Shown here in pieces: positions 25,930 through 34,313 of a stretch of 51,842 nt of DNA. The notes under the pieces are model-generated. The model saw only the letters and a list, made by a program, of their open reading frames with translations. It did not search any database and was not told the DNA's origin. The position numbers and the translations under genes are program-made. The stretch is from the NCBI GenBank assembly GCA_017433975.1, contig JAFRGD010000015.1:1-51842 (forward strand), in the 5' to 3' direction. The stretch comes from Mogibacterium sp. Its GTDB lineage: Bacteria; Bacillota; Clostridia; Peptostreptococcales; Anaerovoracaceae. Position 1 is the first letter of the stretch; each line of letters opens with the position of its first letter.

Positions 25930-26133
25930 CTGAACATATTCGGATGACTGGCCCGGGAGAGACCGCCGCGCGGCGGCGCCGAAGGGGAATGCGAAAACTC
26001 TCAGGCAAAAGGACCGGGTCACGACGAAACTTCGGAGAGTACGACGTATGAGCGTACACCAAAGGGGCAACCGGCGGCCGCAGCAGGCCATTAGACGCGA
26101 CTGCGGCCAAAAGGAATCTCTCAGGTAATGACG
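25930..26133 (+). ncRNA. Tandem glycine riboswitch
   Basis: Two glycine aptamers in series. Aptamer 1 has GGGAGAGACC (25955), GCGCCGAAGGGGAA (25977) and ACTCTCAGGCAAAAGGAC (25997). Aptamer 2 has TTCGGAGAGTACG (26031), ACACCAAAGGGGCAA (26056) and TCTCTCAGGTAATGAC (26117). These are the conserved blocks of the class. A terminator hairpin follows, then gcvT-glyA, so glycine should turn on the cleavage operon by antitermination. An extra perfect 8-bp hairpin (25922-25929 with 25946-25953) precedes aptamer 1 and competes with its first stem. Confidence 0.95.
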
Positions 26134-26135
26134 GA

Positions 26136-26170
26136 GGCAAGAAAACCATTCGGTTTTTTTGCCCCGTTTT
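26136..26170 (+). terminator. Expression-platform terminator of the glycine riboswitch
   Basis: GGCAAGAAAACC (26136-26147) can pair with GGTTTTTTTGCC (26152-26163), followed by a T-rich stretch (CGTTTTATTTTT). It lies directly after the second aptamer and before the ribosome binding site of gcvT-glyA, as expected for a glycine-ON attenuator. The U-rich side is part of the stem, so the hairpin is compact. Confidence 0.7.
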
Positions 26171-26194
26171 ATTTTTCAGAGAAAGGAACAGGTT

Positions 26195-28843
26195 ATGGAA
26201 AAACTCAAACGCACGCAACTCTATCAGGTGCACGTAGATGAGGGCGCCACGATGGTGGACTTCGGCGGATGGAACATGCCGGTACAGTATCCGACCGGTA
26301 TCGTCGCCGAGCACCTCTATACGCGCCACTTCTGTTCCCTCTTTGACGTCTCCCACATGGGCAGGCTGATCATCGAGGGGCCGGAGATGGTGCCGTTCCT
26401 TCAGCACGTGCTCACCAGCAACGTGGAGGCGCTCGACCTCGACAAGGCGCAGTACTGCATCATCCCGGACGAGGACGGCAGCGCTGTGGACGACGCCTAC
26501 CTCTACCGTTATTCCGAGGATCGCTACCTCCTGGTCGTCAACGCGTCCAACACGGACAAGGACCTCGAGCATCTGAACAAGATCGTCAAGGACTACGACT
26601 GCACCATCACCAACATCACGGCGGACTGGGGTTCCATCGCGGTGCAGGGTCCAAAGAGTAAAGACCTCCTGCTGGTCCTGACCGGCGGTGAAGCGCTCAC
26701 CGAACCGATGAAAAACGCCCTCGGCGTCCACGACTTTGAGGGCCACAAGGCGTATGTCGCAAAGACCGGGTACACCGGTGAGCCGATCGGCTACGAGGTC
26801 TTCGTTAAGTCCGAGGACATCGCATGGCTCTGGTACCGGTTGGAAGAGCTCGGCGCCCGCCCGGCGGGTCTCGGCGCCCGCGACACGCTGCGTCTTGAAG
26901 CCGGCATGCCGCTGTACGGCCACGAGATGGGCGAAGACCCGGACGGCAATCCGATGCCGGTTTTCTCCGTCCCGCTCGCGAGATTTGCCGTCAGCTTCTC
27001 TGACCGCAAGGGAGACTTTGTCGGCCGCGCCGCGCTCGAGAAACAAAGCGCGGTCTTCAAGGAGATCATGAACCGCGACTACAGCCACATCGACGTCCTG
27101 CCGCGCAGGATCCTTCCGATTGCCCTCCTCGACCGCGGCGTCATCCGCGCCCACATGGAGGTCTTCCGCAACGGTGAGAAGATCGGCTGGGTCACCAGCG
27201 GCACGATGGTACCGTATTACAAGGCGGAGGGGGAAGGCCTCGAGACCGTCATCACGGACGAAGTCGTCAAGCGCTCCATCGGCATGGCTTACATCTCCAG
27301 CGACCTCCTCGAGGACGACATCATCGAAGTCGACGTCCGCGGCAGACGCCTCAAGGCCGTCGTCGTGGAGAAACACCTCGACGCGCTCGCCCCGCCGTTC
27401 GCGCGGCCGCTGATCTACGGTCACGAGCTCGCCAAGCGCGAGGAGAGCGGCGAAAGCCGCCTGAACAAGGCGATCAACCTGCTCCAGAGAGCCGAGGAAA
27501 ACCACATCTGGCGCCAGCAGAACTGCATCAACCTGATCCCTTCGGAAAACACCCCGAGCAAGGCGGTCACGATGCTCTGCGCGAGCGACCCGGCGTTCCG
27601 GTACGCGGAGCACAAGAAAGTCAAGTCCTTCTACGACAAGGATATCTTCTACTATCAGGGTACCAAATTCATCGACGACGTCGAGCAGCTGCTCGTCGAG
27701 GAGATGAAGCAGTACTTCGGATGCACCGAGGTCGAAACCCGTGTCATCAGCGGCCAGATGTCCAACATGTGCGCCTTCTCCGCGCTCATGGACTGGAAGA
27801 ACCGCCTCGACCGCAAGAACACGCCGAAGCGCCTCGGCTACGTCCTCAACAACCACATCATCAAGGGCGGCCACCTGTCCGCGCAGCCGATGGGCGCGCT
27901 GCACGATTACGTCGCGATCGACCCGGTCACCGAGCGGGCCGCTGTCGTTAACTTCCCGGTCTGCAAGGACAACCTCTTTAAGATCGACGTCGAGGAGACC
28001 AAAAAGGTCATCGAAGAGTACAAACCGGAGCTGATCATCTTCGGCAAGAGCATGGTCCTCCACAAGGAACCGGTCGCCGAGATCCGCAAATTTGTCGACG
28101 AGATGGGCCTCAATACGACTATCATGTACGACATGGCGCACGTCCTCGGCCTGATCGGCGACTACTTCCAGAAGCCGTTCGAGGAAGGCGCGGAGATTGT
28201 CACCGGCTCGACGCACAAGACCTTCTTCGGTCCGCAGAGAGGCGTCGTCGCGGTCAACTACAAGGAAGAAGACCTCAAGTACGGCCTATGGAAGGCCATC
28301 GAGACCCGCGCGTTCCCGGGCAGCGTCTCCAACCACCACCTCGGCACGCAGCTCGGCCTCCTCATGGCGGCTTACGAGATGAATACGTTCAAGGACGCGT
28401 ACCAGAAAGCCATCATCACGAACGCCAAGAGCTTCGCGAAATCCCTCAAGGCCGCCGGCCTCAACGTCTGCGGCGACCCGGCGATCGACTACACCGAGAC
28501 CCACCAGGTCATCGTCTCCGTCGGCTACGGCGAGGGCGCGGACATCGCGGCGCGGCTCGAGCGGAACAACATCATCGTGAACTACCAGGCGACGCCAGAG
28601 GAAGAAGGCTTCACCGCCTCCGGCGCGCTCCGCATGGGCATGAGCGAGATGACCCGCTTCGGCTTCGGCCCGGCTGAGTTCGACAAGCTGGCGCAGCTGA
28701 TGGCGGACGTCATCCTGCGCGACAAAGACGTGTCCCAGGACGTCGCAAAGCTCCGCGGCGAGTTCACCGAGATGAAGTACTGCTTCGACGACAAGGCGTT
28801 CGACGAGGCGCTCGGACACTTCGCGGGCAAGATCGGCTTCTAA
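26195..28843 (+). CDS. Fused GcvT aminomethyltransferase - GlyA serine hydroxymethyltransferase
   Basis: One uninterrupted frame of 882 residues carrying two enzymes. Residues 1 to about 405 are glycine cleavage T-protein (FGGWNMPVQYP, FDVSHMGRL, DEDGSAVDDAYLYR, LLVVNASNTDKDLEHL, GARDTLRLEAGMPLYGHEM, final SGT motif), transferring the aminomethyl carbon to tetrahydrofolate. Residues about 425-882 are a divergent serine hydroxymethyltransferase (NLIPSENTPSKAV, PLP lysine Lys675 in GSTHKTFFGP), which joins methylene-tetrahydrofolate and glycine to make serine. The start at 26195 has AAAGGA at seven bases; an upstream TTG start is not preferred. Fusion would pass the one-carbon unit directly between the sites. 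It is the first gene after the glycine riboswitch. Confidence 0.93.
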   Translation: MEKLKRTQLYQVHVDEGATMVDFGGWNMPVQYPTGIVAEHLYTRHFCSLFDVSHMGRLIIEGPEMVPFLQHVLTSNVEALDLDKAQYCIIPDEDGSAVDDAYLYRYSEDRYLLVVNASNTDKDLEHLNKIVKDYDCTITNITADWGSIAVQGPKSKDLLLVLTGGEALTEPMKNALGVHDFEGHKAYVAKTGYTGEPIGYEVFVKSEDIAWLWYRLEELGARPAGLGARDTLRLEAGMPLYGHEMGEDPDGNPMPVFSVPLARFAVSFSDRKGDFVGRAALEKQSAVFKEIMNRDYSHIDVLPRRILPIALLDRGVIRAHMEVFRNGEKIGWVTSGTMVPYYKAEGEGLETVITDEVVKRSIGMAYISSDLLEDDIIEVDVRGRRLKAVVVEKHLDALAPPFARPLIYGHELAKREESGESRLNKAINLLQRAEENHIWRQQNCINLIPSENTPSKAVTMLCASDPAFRYAEHKKVKSFYDKDIFYYQGTKFIDDVEQLLVEEMKQYFGCTEVETRVISGQMSNMCAFSALMDWKNRLDRKNTPKRLGYVLNNHIIKGGHLSAQPMGALHDYVAIDPVTERAAVVNFPVCKDNLFKIDVEETKKVIEEYKPELIIFGKSMVLHKEPVAEIRKFVDEMGLNTTIMYDMAHVLGLIGDYFQKPFEEGAEIVTGSTHKTFFGPQRGVVAVNYKEEDLKYGLWKAIETRAFPGSVSNHHLGTQLGLLMAAYEMNTFKDAYQKAIITNAKSFAKSLKAAGLNVCGDPAIDYTETHQVIVSVGYGEGADIAARLERNNIIVNYQATPEEEGFTASGALRMGMSEMTRFGFGPAEFDKLAQLMADVILRDKDVSQDVAKLRGEFTEMKYCFDDKAFDEALGHFAGKIGF

Positions 28844-28914
28844 CCGTCTATCATGAGTCTGTCGGGCCGGCCCGGCCGGCCTGACCATCACTTTTTAATC
28901 ATAGGAGGAATGTT

Positions 28915-29292
28915 ATGAATTACCCAACCGAACTGAAGTATTCCAAAACCCATGAATGGCTCACCATGGACGGTGACGTCGCGGTCATCGGAATCTCCGA
29001 CTTCGCGCAGGACGCCCTCGGCGACGTCGTATTCATCAACCTGCCGGAGGTCGGCGACGACGTATTTGCCGGCGAGCCGTTCGGCGACGTCGAGTCCGTC
29101 AAGGCGGTCAGCGACCTGGTCAGCCCGGTCACCGGAACCGTCTGCGCGATCAATGAAGTCCTGCTGGACGCGCCGGAAGCGCTGAACGAGGACTGCTATG
29201 AGGCGTGGATCATCAAGGTCGAAGGCGTCACACAGACCGAAGACCTGCTCGATGCGACCGAATACGAAGAATTCTGCGCAACCGAAGAATAA
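28915..29292 (+). CDS. gcvH: Glycine cleavage system H protein
   Basis: A 125-residue lipoyl carrier protein. The lipoylated lysine is Lys63 in DVESVKAVSDLVSP, the family's ESVKA motif, between the two halves of the beta barrel (YSKTHEWLTMDGDVAVIGIS at the N-terminus). It shuttles the aminomethyl group and reducing equivalents between the P, T and L proteins. AGGAGG precedes the ATG. The 71-base spacer after the fusion gene contains a GC-rich inverted repeat (GGCCGG/CCGGCC) without a T-run. Confidence 0.95.
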   Translation: MNYPTELKYSKTHEWLTMDGDVAVIGISDFAQDALGDVVFINLPEVGDDVFAGEPFGDVESVKAVSDLVSPVTGTVCAINEVLLDAPEALNEDCYEAWIIKVEGVTQTEDLLDATEYEEFCATEE

Positions 29293-29305
29293 AAAGGAGT
29301 GAATC

Positions 29306-30616
29306 ATGAGTTACGTACCTAGCACGCCTGAACAAAGGCAGGAAATGCTGCGTGCCGTGGGCGTGTCGGATTACAAGGAACTCTACCGCGATGTCCCGGC
29401 GGACATGCTTCTGACGAAGCCGCTCAACTTGCCGGAGGGCAAGAGCGAGCTCGAGACCGTCCGCATCATGACCGAAATCGCGGAAAAGAACACCGTTTTT
29501 CCGACCATTCTCCGAGGCGCCGGCGCCTATGACCATTACATTCCTGCAGTGGTGCGGTCCATTCCTGCAAAGGAAGAATTTCTCACCGCCTACACCCCAT
29601 ACCAGGCCGAAATGAGCCAGGGTGTCCTGCAATCCATTTTTGAATACCAGACCATGATCTGCGAGATCACGGGCATGGACGTCGCCAACGCGTCCGTCTA
29701 CGACGGCGCGACCGCTTCCGCGGAGGCGGCTGCGATGTGCCGCGACCGCAAGCGCAGAGTCACACTGATCTCCGGTGCCGCGCATCCGGACGTCATCAGC
29801 ACCGTCCGGACGTACTGCTATGGCACCGGTGACGAGCTCCGCATCGTCCCGGCCAAGGACGGCAAGACCGACCTCGCGGCGCTCAAGGAAATGCTCGGCG
29901 ACGACATCGCTTCGTTCATAGGTCAGCAGCCGACCTTCTACGGGCAGTTCGAGCCCGCGGAAAAGATCGCCGCGCTCGTGCACGAGGCCGGCGCGATGTA
30001 CGTCATGAACTGCAACCCGATCGCCCTCGGCATCATGAAGACGCCGCGCGCCTTTGGCGCGGACGTGGCGGTCGGCGAAGGCCAGCCGCTCGGCCTGCCG
30101 ATGGGCTTCGGCGGACCGTACCTCGGCTTCATGGCCACGACCACGAAATACATGCGGAAGCTCCCGGGCAGAATCGTCGGCCAGACCGTCGACAGCGAAG
30201 GCGAGCGCGCCTATGTCCTCGCCCTCCAGGCCAGAGAGCAGCACATCCGCCGCGAGAAGGCGAGCAGCAACATCTGCTCCAACGAAGCGCTCTGCGCGCT
30301 GACCGCGGCCGTTTACCTGTCCGTCATGGGTCCGGACGGCCTCGCGGAGGCAGCCCGCCAGTCCATGGCCAAGGCCCACTACCTCGCGGACGCGCTCACC
30401 GCGATCCCGGGCGTTTCGCTGGTCTACGACGGACCGTATTTCCACGAATTTGTCACGACACTGCCGGACAAGGAGAAAGTCCTCGCCGCGCTGCAGGACG
30501 CCGGAATCCTCGGCGGTCTGCCAATCGATGAGGGCGTCCTCTGGTGCGCAACGGAAAAGGTCAGCAAGGCCGACCTCGACCGTGCCGTCGAGATCGTAAA
30601 GGAGGTGCTGGCATGA
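29306..30616 (+). CDS. gcvPA: Glycine dehydrogenase (decarboxylating) subunit 1
   Basis: A 436-residue N-terminal half of the P protein, split into two subunits as usual in Bacillota and Thermotoga. Features include FLGAGAYDHY-type FRGAGAYDHYIP, TPYQAEMSQGVLQSIFEYQT and MGFGGPYLGFMA. The PLP lysine is on the partner subunit. It decarboxylates glycine and loads H protein. An AAAAGGAGTG ribosome binding site lies before the ATG. Its stop overlaps the start of gcvPB (ATGA), giving equal translation of the two subunits. Confidence 0.95.
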   Translation: MSYVPSTPEQRQEMLRAVGVSDYKELYRDVPADMLLTKPLNLPEGKSELETVRIMTEIAEKNTVFPTILRGAGAYDHYIPAVVRSIPAKEEFLTAYTPYQAEMSQGVLQSIFEYQTMICEITGMDVANASVYDGATASAEAAAMCRDRKRRVTLISGAAHPDVISTVRTYCYGTGDELRIVPAKDGKTDLAALKEMLGDDIASFIGQQPTFYGQFEPAEKIAALVHEAGAMYVMNCNPIALGIMKTPRAFGADVAVGEGQPLGLPMGFGGPYLGFMATTTKYMRKLPGRIVGQTVDSEGERAYVLALQAREQHIRREKASSNICSNEALCALTAAVYLSVMGPDGLAEAARQSMAKAHYLADALTAIPGVSLVYDGPYFHEFVTTLPDKEKVLAALQDAGILGGLPIDEGVLWCATEKVSKADLDRAVEIVKEVLA

Positions 30617-32022
30617 AACTGATCTTTGAAAAAAGCGTAGCGGGCCGGCACTGCGACGTGCTCGGCAAGTGCGATGTCGATTACGCACCGCTTCCGGAGG
30701 AGTTCTGCCGCGAGAGCAAACCGCTTCTCCCGGAGATGAGTGAAGTCGACGTCTCGAGACACTACACCGAACTCAATCACAGGGTGCACGGCGTCAACTG
30801 CGGCTTCTACCCGCTCGGCTCCTGCACCATGAAGTACAACCCGCGCGTCGACGAAGACATCGCGGGCCTCAAGGGCTTCGCGGGCATTCACCCGCTCGCC
30901 CCTGCCGACACCGTCAAGGGCTGCCGCGAGGTCATCGACACGGCCGGCAAGTACCTCTGCGAGATCTCCGGCATGGACGCCATGACGTTCCAGCCGGCCG
31001 CGGGCGCGCACGGTGAGTTCACCGGCGTCCTCCTGATCAAGCAGTACCACGACAAGCGCGGCGACACCGCCCGGACCAAGATCATCGTTCCGGACTCCGC
31101 GCACGGCACCAACCCGGCGACGGCCGCGATGTGCGGCTACAAGGTCGTCAACATCCCGTCCGCGCCAAACGGCTGCGTTGACCTCGACGCGCTGCGCGCG
31201 GTCCTCGGCCCGGACACCGCCGGACTGATGCTGACCAACCCGAACACCGTCGGTATCTTTGACGAGAACATCCTCGAGATTACCCGTCTGGTCCACGAAG
31301 CCGGCGGCCTGTGCTACTACGACGGCGCCAACCTGAACGCCATCATGGGCGTGGTACGGCCGGGCGACATGGGCTTCGACTGCATCCACATGAACCTGCA
31401 CAAGACCTTCGCCACCCCGCACGGCGGCGGCGGACCGGGTGCTGGTGCGGTCGGCTGCAAGGCGTTCCTCAAGGAGTTCCTGCCGGCGTCCGCCCTCATG
31501 GACGGCGCTAAGGACCGCATCCAGATACGCAGCTTCGCGGGGAACTTCCTCGTCCTCGTCCGCGCTCTCACCTACATCACGACTCTCGGCAAGGAAGGCA
31601 TCCCGGAGGCTTCGCAGAACGCCGTTCTCAACGCGAACTACCTCATGCGCCAGATTGAAGGCACGTTCGACCTCGCCTACGACCGCATCTGCATGCACGA
31701 GTTCGTCCTCGACGTTGCGAGCTACAAGAAAGAAACAGGCCTGTCGGCGCTCGACGTCGCGAAGTCGCTCATCGACTACGGCATGCACCCGCCGACAATG
31801 TACTTCCCGCTGATCGTCCACGAAGCATTGATGCTCGAGCCGACCGAGACCGAGACCAAGGAAACGCTCGACTGGACGGCGGACGTGTTCCGCGCGGTCT
31901 ACGAGCGCGGCAAGGTCGACCCGGAGTACATCCACGGGTCGCCGCACTGCGCGCAGATCAAGCGGCCGGACGAAGTCATGGCCTCGAGAAACCCGGTCGT
32001 CCGCTGGACGCCGCAGGAGTAA
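30613..32022 (+). CDS. gcvPB: Glycine dehydrogenase (decarboxylating) subunit 2
   Basis: A 469-residue PLP-carrying half of the P protein. The PLP lysine is Lys264 in NLHKTFATPHGGGGPGAG. Other family blocks are GFYPLGSCTMKYNP and DSAHGTNPATAAMCGYKVV. The ATG at 30613 overlaps the gcvPA stop by four bases behind GGAGG. The fold-type I enzyme works with gcvPA to release CO2 from glycine. A structured repeat of unknown family follows directly, before lpdA. Confidence 0.95.
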   Translation: MKLIFEKSVAGRHCDVLGKCDVDYAPLPEEFCRESKPLLPEMSEVDVSRHYTELNHRVHGVNCGFYPLGSCTMKYNPRVDEDIAGLKGFAGIHPLAPADTVKGCREVIDTAGKYLCEISGMDAMTFQPAAGAHGEFTGVLLIKQYHDKRGDTARTKIIVPDSAHGTNPATAAMCGYKVVNIPSAPNGCVDLDALRAVLGPDTAGLMLTNPNTVGIFDENILEITRLVHEAGGLCYYDGANLNAIMGVVRPGDMGFDCIHMNLHKTFATPHGGGGPGAGAVGCKAFLKEFLPASALMDGAKDRIQIRSFAGNFLVLVRALTYITTLGKEGIPEASQNAVLNANYLMRQIEGTFDLAYDRICMHEFVLDVASYKKETGLSALDVAKSLIDYGMHPPTMYFPLIVHEALMLEPTETETKETLDWTADVFRAVYERGKVDPEYIHGSPHCAQIKRPDEVMASRNPVVRWTPQE

Positions 32023-32048
32023 CGGCTGCTTCTTTTGACAGGTAATAA

Positions 32049-32238
32049 AGCGGCGGCCATGCGGATTGAGGGTACGGCTCTCGCCTCATGCCGGCTGACG
32101 CAGCGGTGCTAAGCTCTCGCTTCGCCTGTCGCCTTGTCTGATAGTAAGTGTGAATACTCACATCAGCCTTTGGTGACAGTCTCGCGAATCGCTAAGCACC
32201 GGCTGCCGGCAAGCCCCTCCTCCCGCATGGCCGCCGCT
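32049..32238 (+). repeat. Structured intergenic element, copy B
   Basis: Copy B of the structured element, between gcvPB and lpdA. A perfect 16-bp outer stem (32049-32064 with 32223-32238) has a different sequence from the stem of copy A. Inner helices are GGCT/AGCC (32076-32079, 32212-32215), TGCCGGC/GCCGGCA (32089-32095, 32205-32211), CGGTGCT/AGCACCG (32104-32110, 32195-32201) and an 8-bp helix near CTGTCGCC/GGTGACAG. A variable tip hairpin is closed by CTGAT/ATCAG. The element lies inside the probable glycine operon, so it would be part of the mRNA unless processed. Confidence 0.75.
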
Positions 32239-32287
32239 ATCACTCTGTAAAAGAAGCCGTGTTCCCTGCATCATCAAGGAGAAAACC

Positions 32288-33724
32288 ATGAATGACTTTC
32301 AGTTACTGATTATCGGCGCGGGGCCGGGCGGCTACACCGCCGCGCTCCGCGCGGCGAAGCTCGGCCTCAGGACCGCGGTCGTCGAAGCGCGCGAGCCCGG
32401 CGGCACGTGCGTCAACCGCGGCTGCGTTCCGACCAAGACGCTCCTCCACTCTTCTGAAGTGTTCCGCGCTGCCAGGGATGGCGCCGCCATCGGCGTCCAC
32501 GCGCCGGACATCTCCATCAACATGGAGGAGATCTTCGCGCACAAGGCCTCGGTCTCCGAGACGCTTTCGAAGGGCGTGGAAGGCCTGTTCAAGAGCGCCA
32601 AGGTTCCGCTCGTCCGCGGCACCGCGAAGATCACCGCGCCCCACACCGTTACGGTGACGGACGCGGACGGGAACGTCACGCAATACACGGCGGACAACAT
32701 CCTGATCGCGACTGGGTCTGTACCGGCGCGGCCGCCTATTCCGGGGCTCGATCTGCCGGGCGTGATGACCTCTGACGAACTCCTCGCTGGAACGGACCAC
32801 CTGTACCGCTCCATCGTCATCATCGGCGGCGGCGTCATCGGTGTCGAATTCGCGACATTCTACGCGGACCTCGGCTGCGACGTCACGCTGATCGAGGGTC
32901 TCGCACATCTGCTCCCGACGCTCGACCGCGAGCTCGGACAGAACCTCGCCCTGATCCTCAAGAAAGCCGGCGTCAAGGTCTTCACCGGCGCCATGGTCGA
33001 CAGCGTCGAGCCGTGTACCGCTTCCGACGATGCGCCGGAGGGCGACTTCGCGGTCAACTTCACCGTCAAAGGCGCTCCACAACGCGTCTCTGCTGAGGCC
33101 GTGCTCTGCGCCATCGGCCGCCGTCCGTATCACGACGACCTGTTCGCACCGGAGCTCCTTCCGGAGCTCAACAAACGCAGCATCGCCGTCAACGACGACT
33201 ACGAAACCAGCATCCCGGGCATCTACGCGATCGGCGACGTCTCGTCCCGCATCCAACTCGCGCACGTCGCGGCCGCCCAGGGCACGGACTGCGTCAACCG
33301 GATCGCGGCGAAGCTTTCGCCGGACGGTGCCGCAGCCGCAGTCCCGCCGGTCGGCCGCAACATTGTCCCGAGCTGCATCTACTCGCGGCCCGAGATCGCC
33401 GTCGTCGGCATGACCGACGCGGAGGCCAAAGAAGCCAGCATCCCGGTCAAGGTCGGAAAGTGCGTCATGGGAGCGAACGCCCGGACGCTGATCTGCAATC
33501 CGGGGCGGAGCTTCATGAAAGTCGTCGCGAACGCGGAGACCGGCGAAGTCATCGGCGCGCAGCTGATGTGCCCGAACGCGACGGACATGATCTCCGGCAT
33601 CGCCGAGGGAATGGCCAACCACCTGACCGCCGCGCAGCTCCTCGCCGCCATGCGGCCGCACCCGACCTTCGAAGAGGCCCTGTCAGACGCTCTGCAGGAC
33701 CTCTGCGAAAAGTTGGCGCGGTAG
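32288..33724 (+). CDS. lpdA: Dihydrolipoyl dehydrogenase
   Basis: A 478-residue FAD disulfide oxidoreductase, the L protein of glycine cleavage. Residues 1-35 hold the FAD-binding GAGPGGYTAALRAA. The redox cysteines are in GGTCVNRGCVPTK, the NAD-binding fold has GGGVIGVEFATF, and the catalytic His-Glu lies in MRPHPTFEEAL at the C-terminus. It reoxidises the dihydrolipoyl group of GcvH with NAD+. No lipoyl domain is fused. AAGGAG precedes the ATG. It ends the glycine cluster and is followed by a strong terminator. Confidence 0.95.
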   Translation: MNDFQLLIIGAGPGGYTAALRAAKLGLRTAVVEAREPGGTCVNRGCVPTKTLLHSSEVFRAARDGAAIGVHAPDISINMEEIFAHKASVSETLSKGVEGLFKSAKVPLVRGTAKITAPHTVTVTDADGNVTQYTADNILIATGSVPARPPIPGLDLPGVMTSDELLAGTDHLYRSIVIIGGGVIGVEFATFYADLGCDVTLIEGLAHLLPTLDRELGQNLALILKKAGVKVFTGAMVDSVEPCTASDDAPEGDFAVNFTVKGAPQRVSAEAVLCAIGRRPYHDDLFAPELLPELNKRSIAVNDDYETSIPGIYAIGDVSSRIQLAHVAAAQGTDCVNRIAAKLSPDGAAAAVPPVGRNIVPSCIYSRPEIAVVGMTDAEAKEASIPVKVGKCVMGANARTLICNPGRSFMKVVANAETGEVIGAQLMCPNATDMISGIAEGMANHLTAAQLLAAMRPHPTFEEALSDALQDLCEKLAR

Positions 33725-33766
33725 CTGCCGGATTTCCCGCACCGCCGGCAAACCCAATCGATAAAA

Positions 33767-33801
33767 CACGGCCCTCCCCGACTTGGGGAGGGCCGTTCTT
33801 T
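33767..33801 (+). terminator. Strong Rho-independent terminator after lpdA
   Basis: A perfect 12-bp stem, ACGGCCCTCCCC (33767-33778) with GGGGAGGGCCGT (33784-33795), five-base loop, then TCTTTT. It ends the glycine cleavage operon. The opposite gene at 33869-34093 converges on it. Confidence 0.9.
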
Positions 33802-33868
33802 TGACTTCGCGGCGCGCGTTACTTGATGCGGCTGCAACAGTTGCGCGCGCGTTACTGCTGCACCTGCA

Positions 33869-34093
33869 CTACTGCAGCGCTTTGAGGACCACCAGCGCGT
33901 CACTCTCGTCTGCAAACCAGAACTTCAGACCGTTCGCGGTCGGGCGGACGTTGTCCAGCAGCTCCGAGAAGTAAGACGTCTCGCGGACTCTGACCCGCTG
34001 GTCGTTCAGGACCAGGTCAACGTCGCTGTTGCAGTTGCTCAGAATATCGCGCAGAGACCGGTGCTCCGGCAGCTCAAATAATTTAATCGTCAT
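33869..34093 (-). CDS. Small protein of unknown function
   Basis: A 74-residue protein with a clear AGGAGG ribosome binding site. I do not recognise it. It is mixed alpha/beta (MTIKLFELPEHRSLRDILSN; DVDLVLNDQRVRV; LKFWFADESDALVVLKAL) and rather acidic, with no membrane segment or cysteine cluster. It is divergent from the AraC-type regulator gene (34314) and convergent with lpdA. Its size, start and codon use support a real gene. Function is unknown. Confidence 0.7.
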   Translation of the reverse strand: MTIKLFELPEHRSLRDILSNCNSDVDLVLNDQRVRVRETSYFSELLDNVRPTANGLKFWFADESDALVVLKALQ

Positions 34094-34313
34094 GATCGTA
34101 CCTCCTATTTCACACCTCTGCGAAAGCCGTCGGGAAACGCAACCGCCGCAGAGCGTTTTTTGTTTGCAATTTTCTTTCTTTATTTCTATTGGATTATACC
34201 GTCACTTATGTTACACTGTTAGAAATATTTCACCCGTTTTCTGGCGCAAAACCGCCAAAACATCGGAAAAGCACGATAATCGGCAAAAAAACAATCCCGG
34301 GAGGACACGTTTC

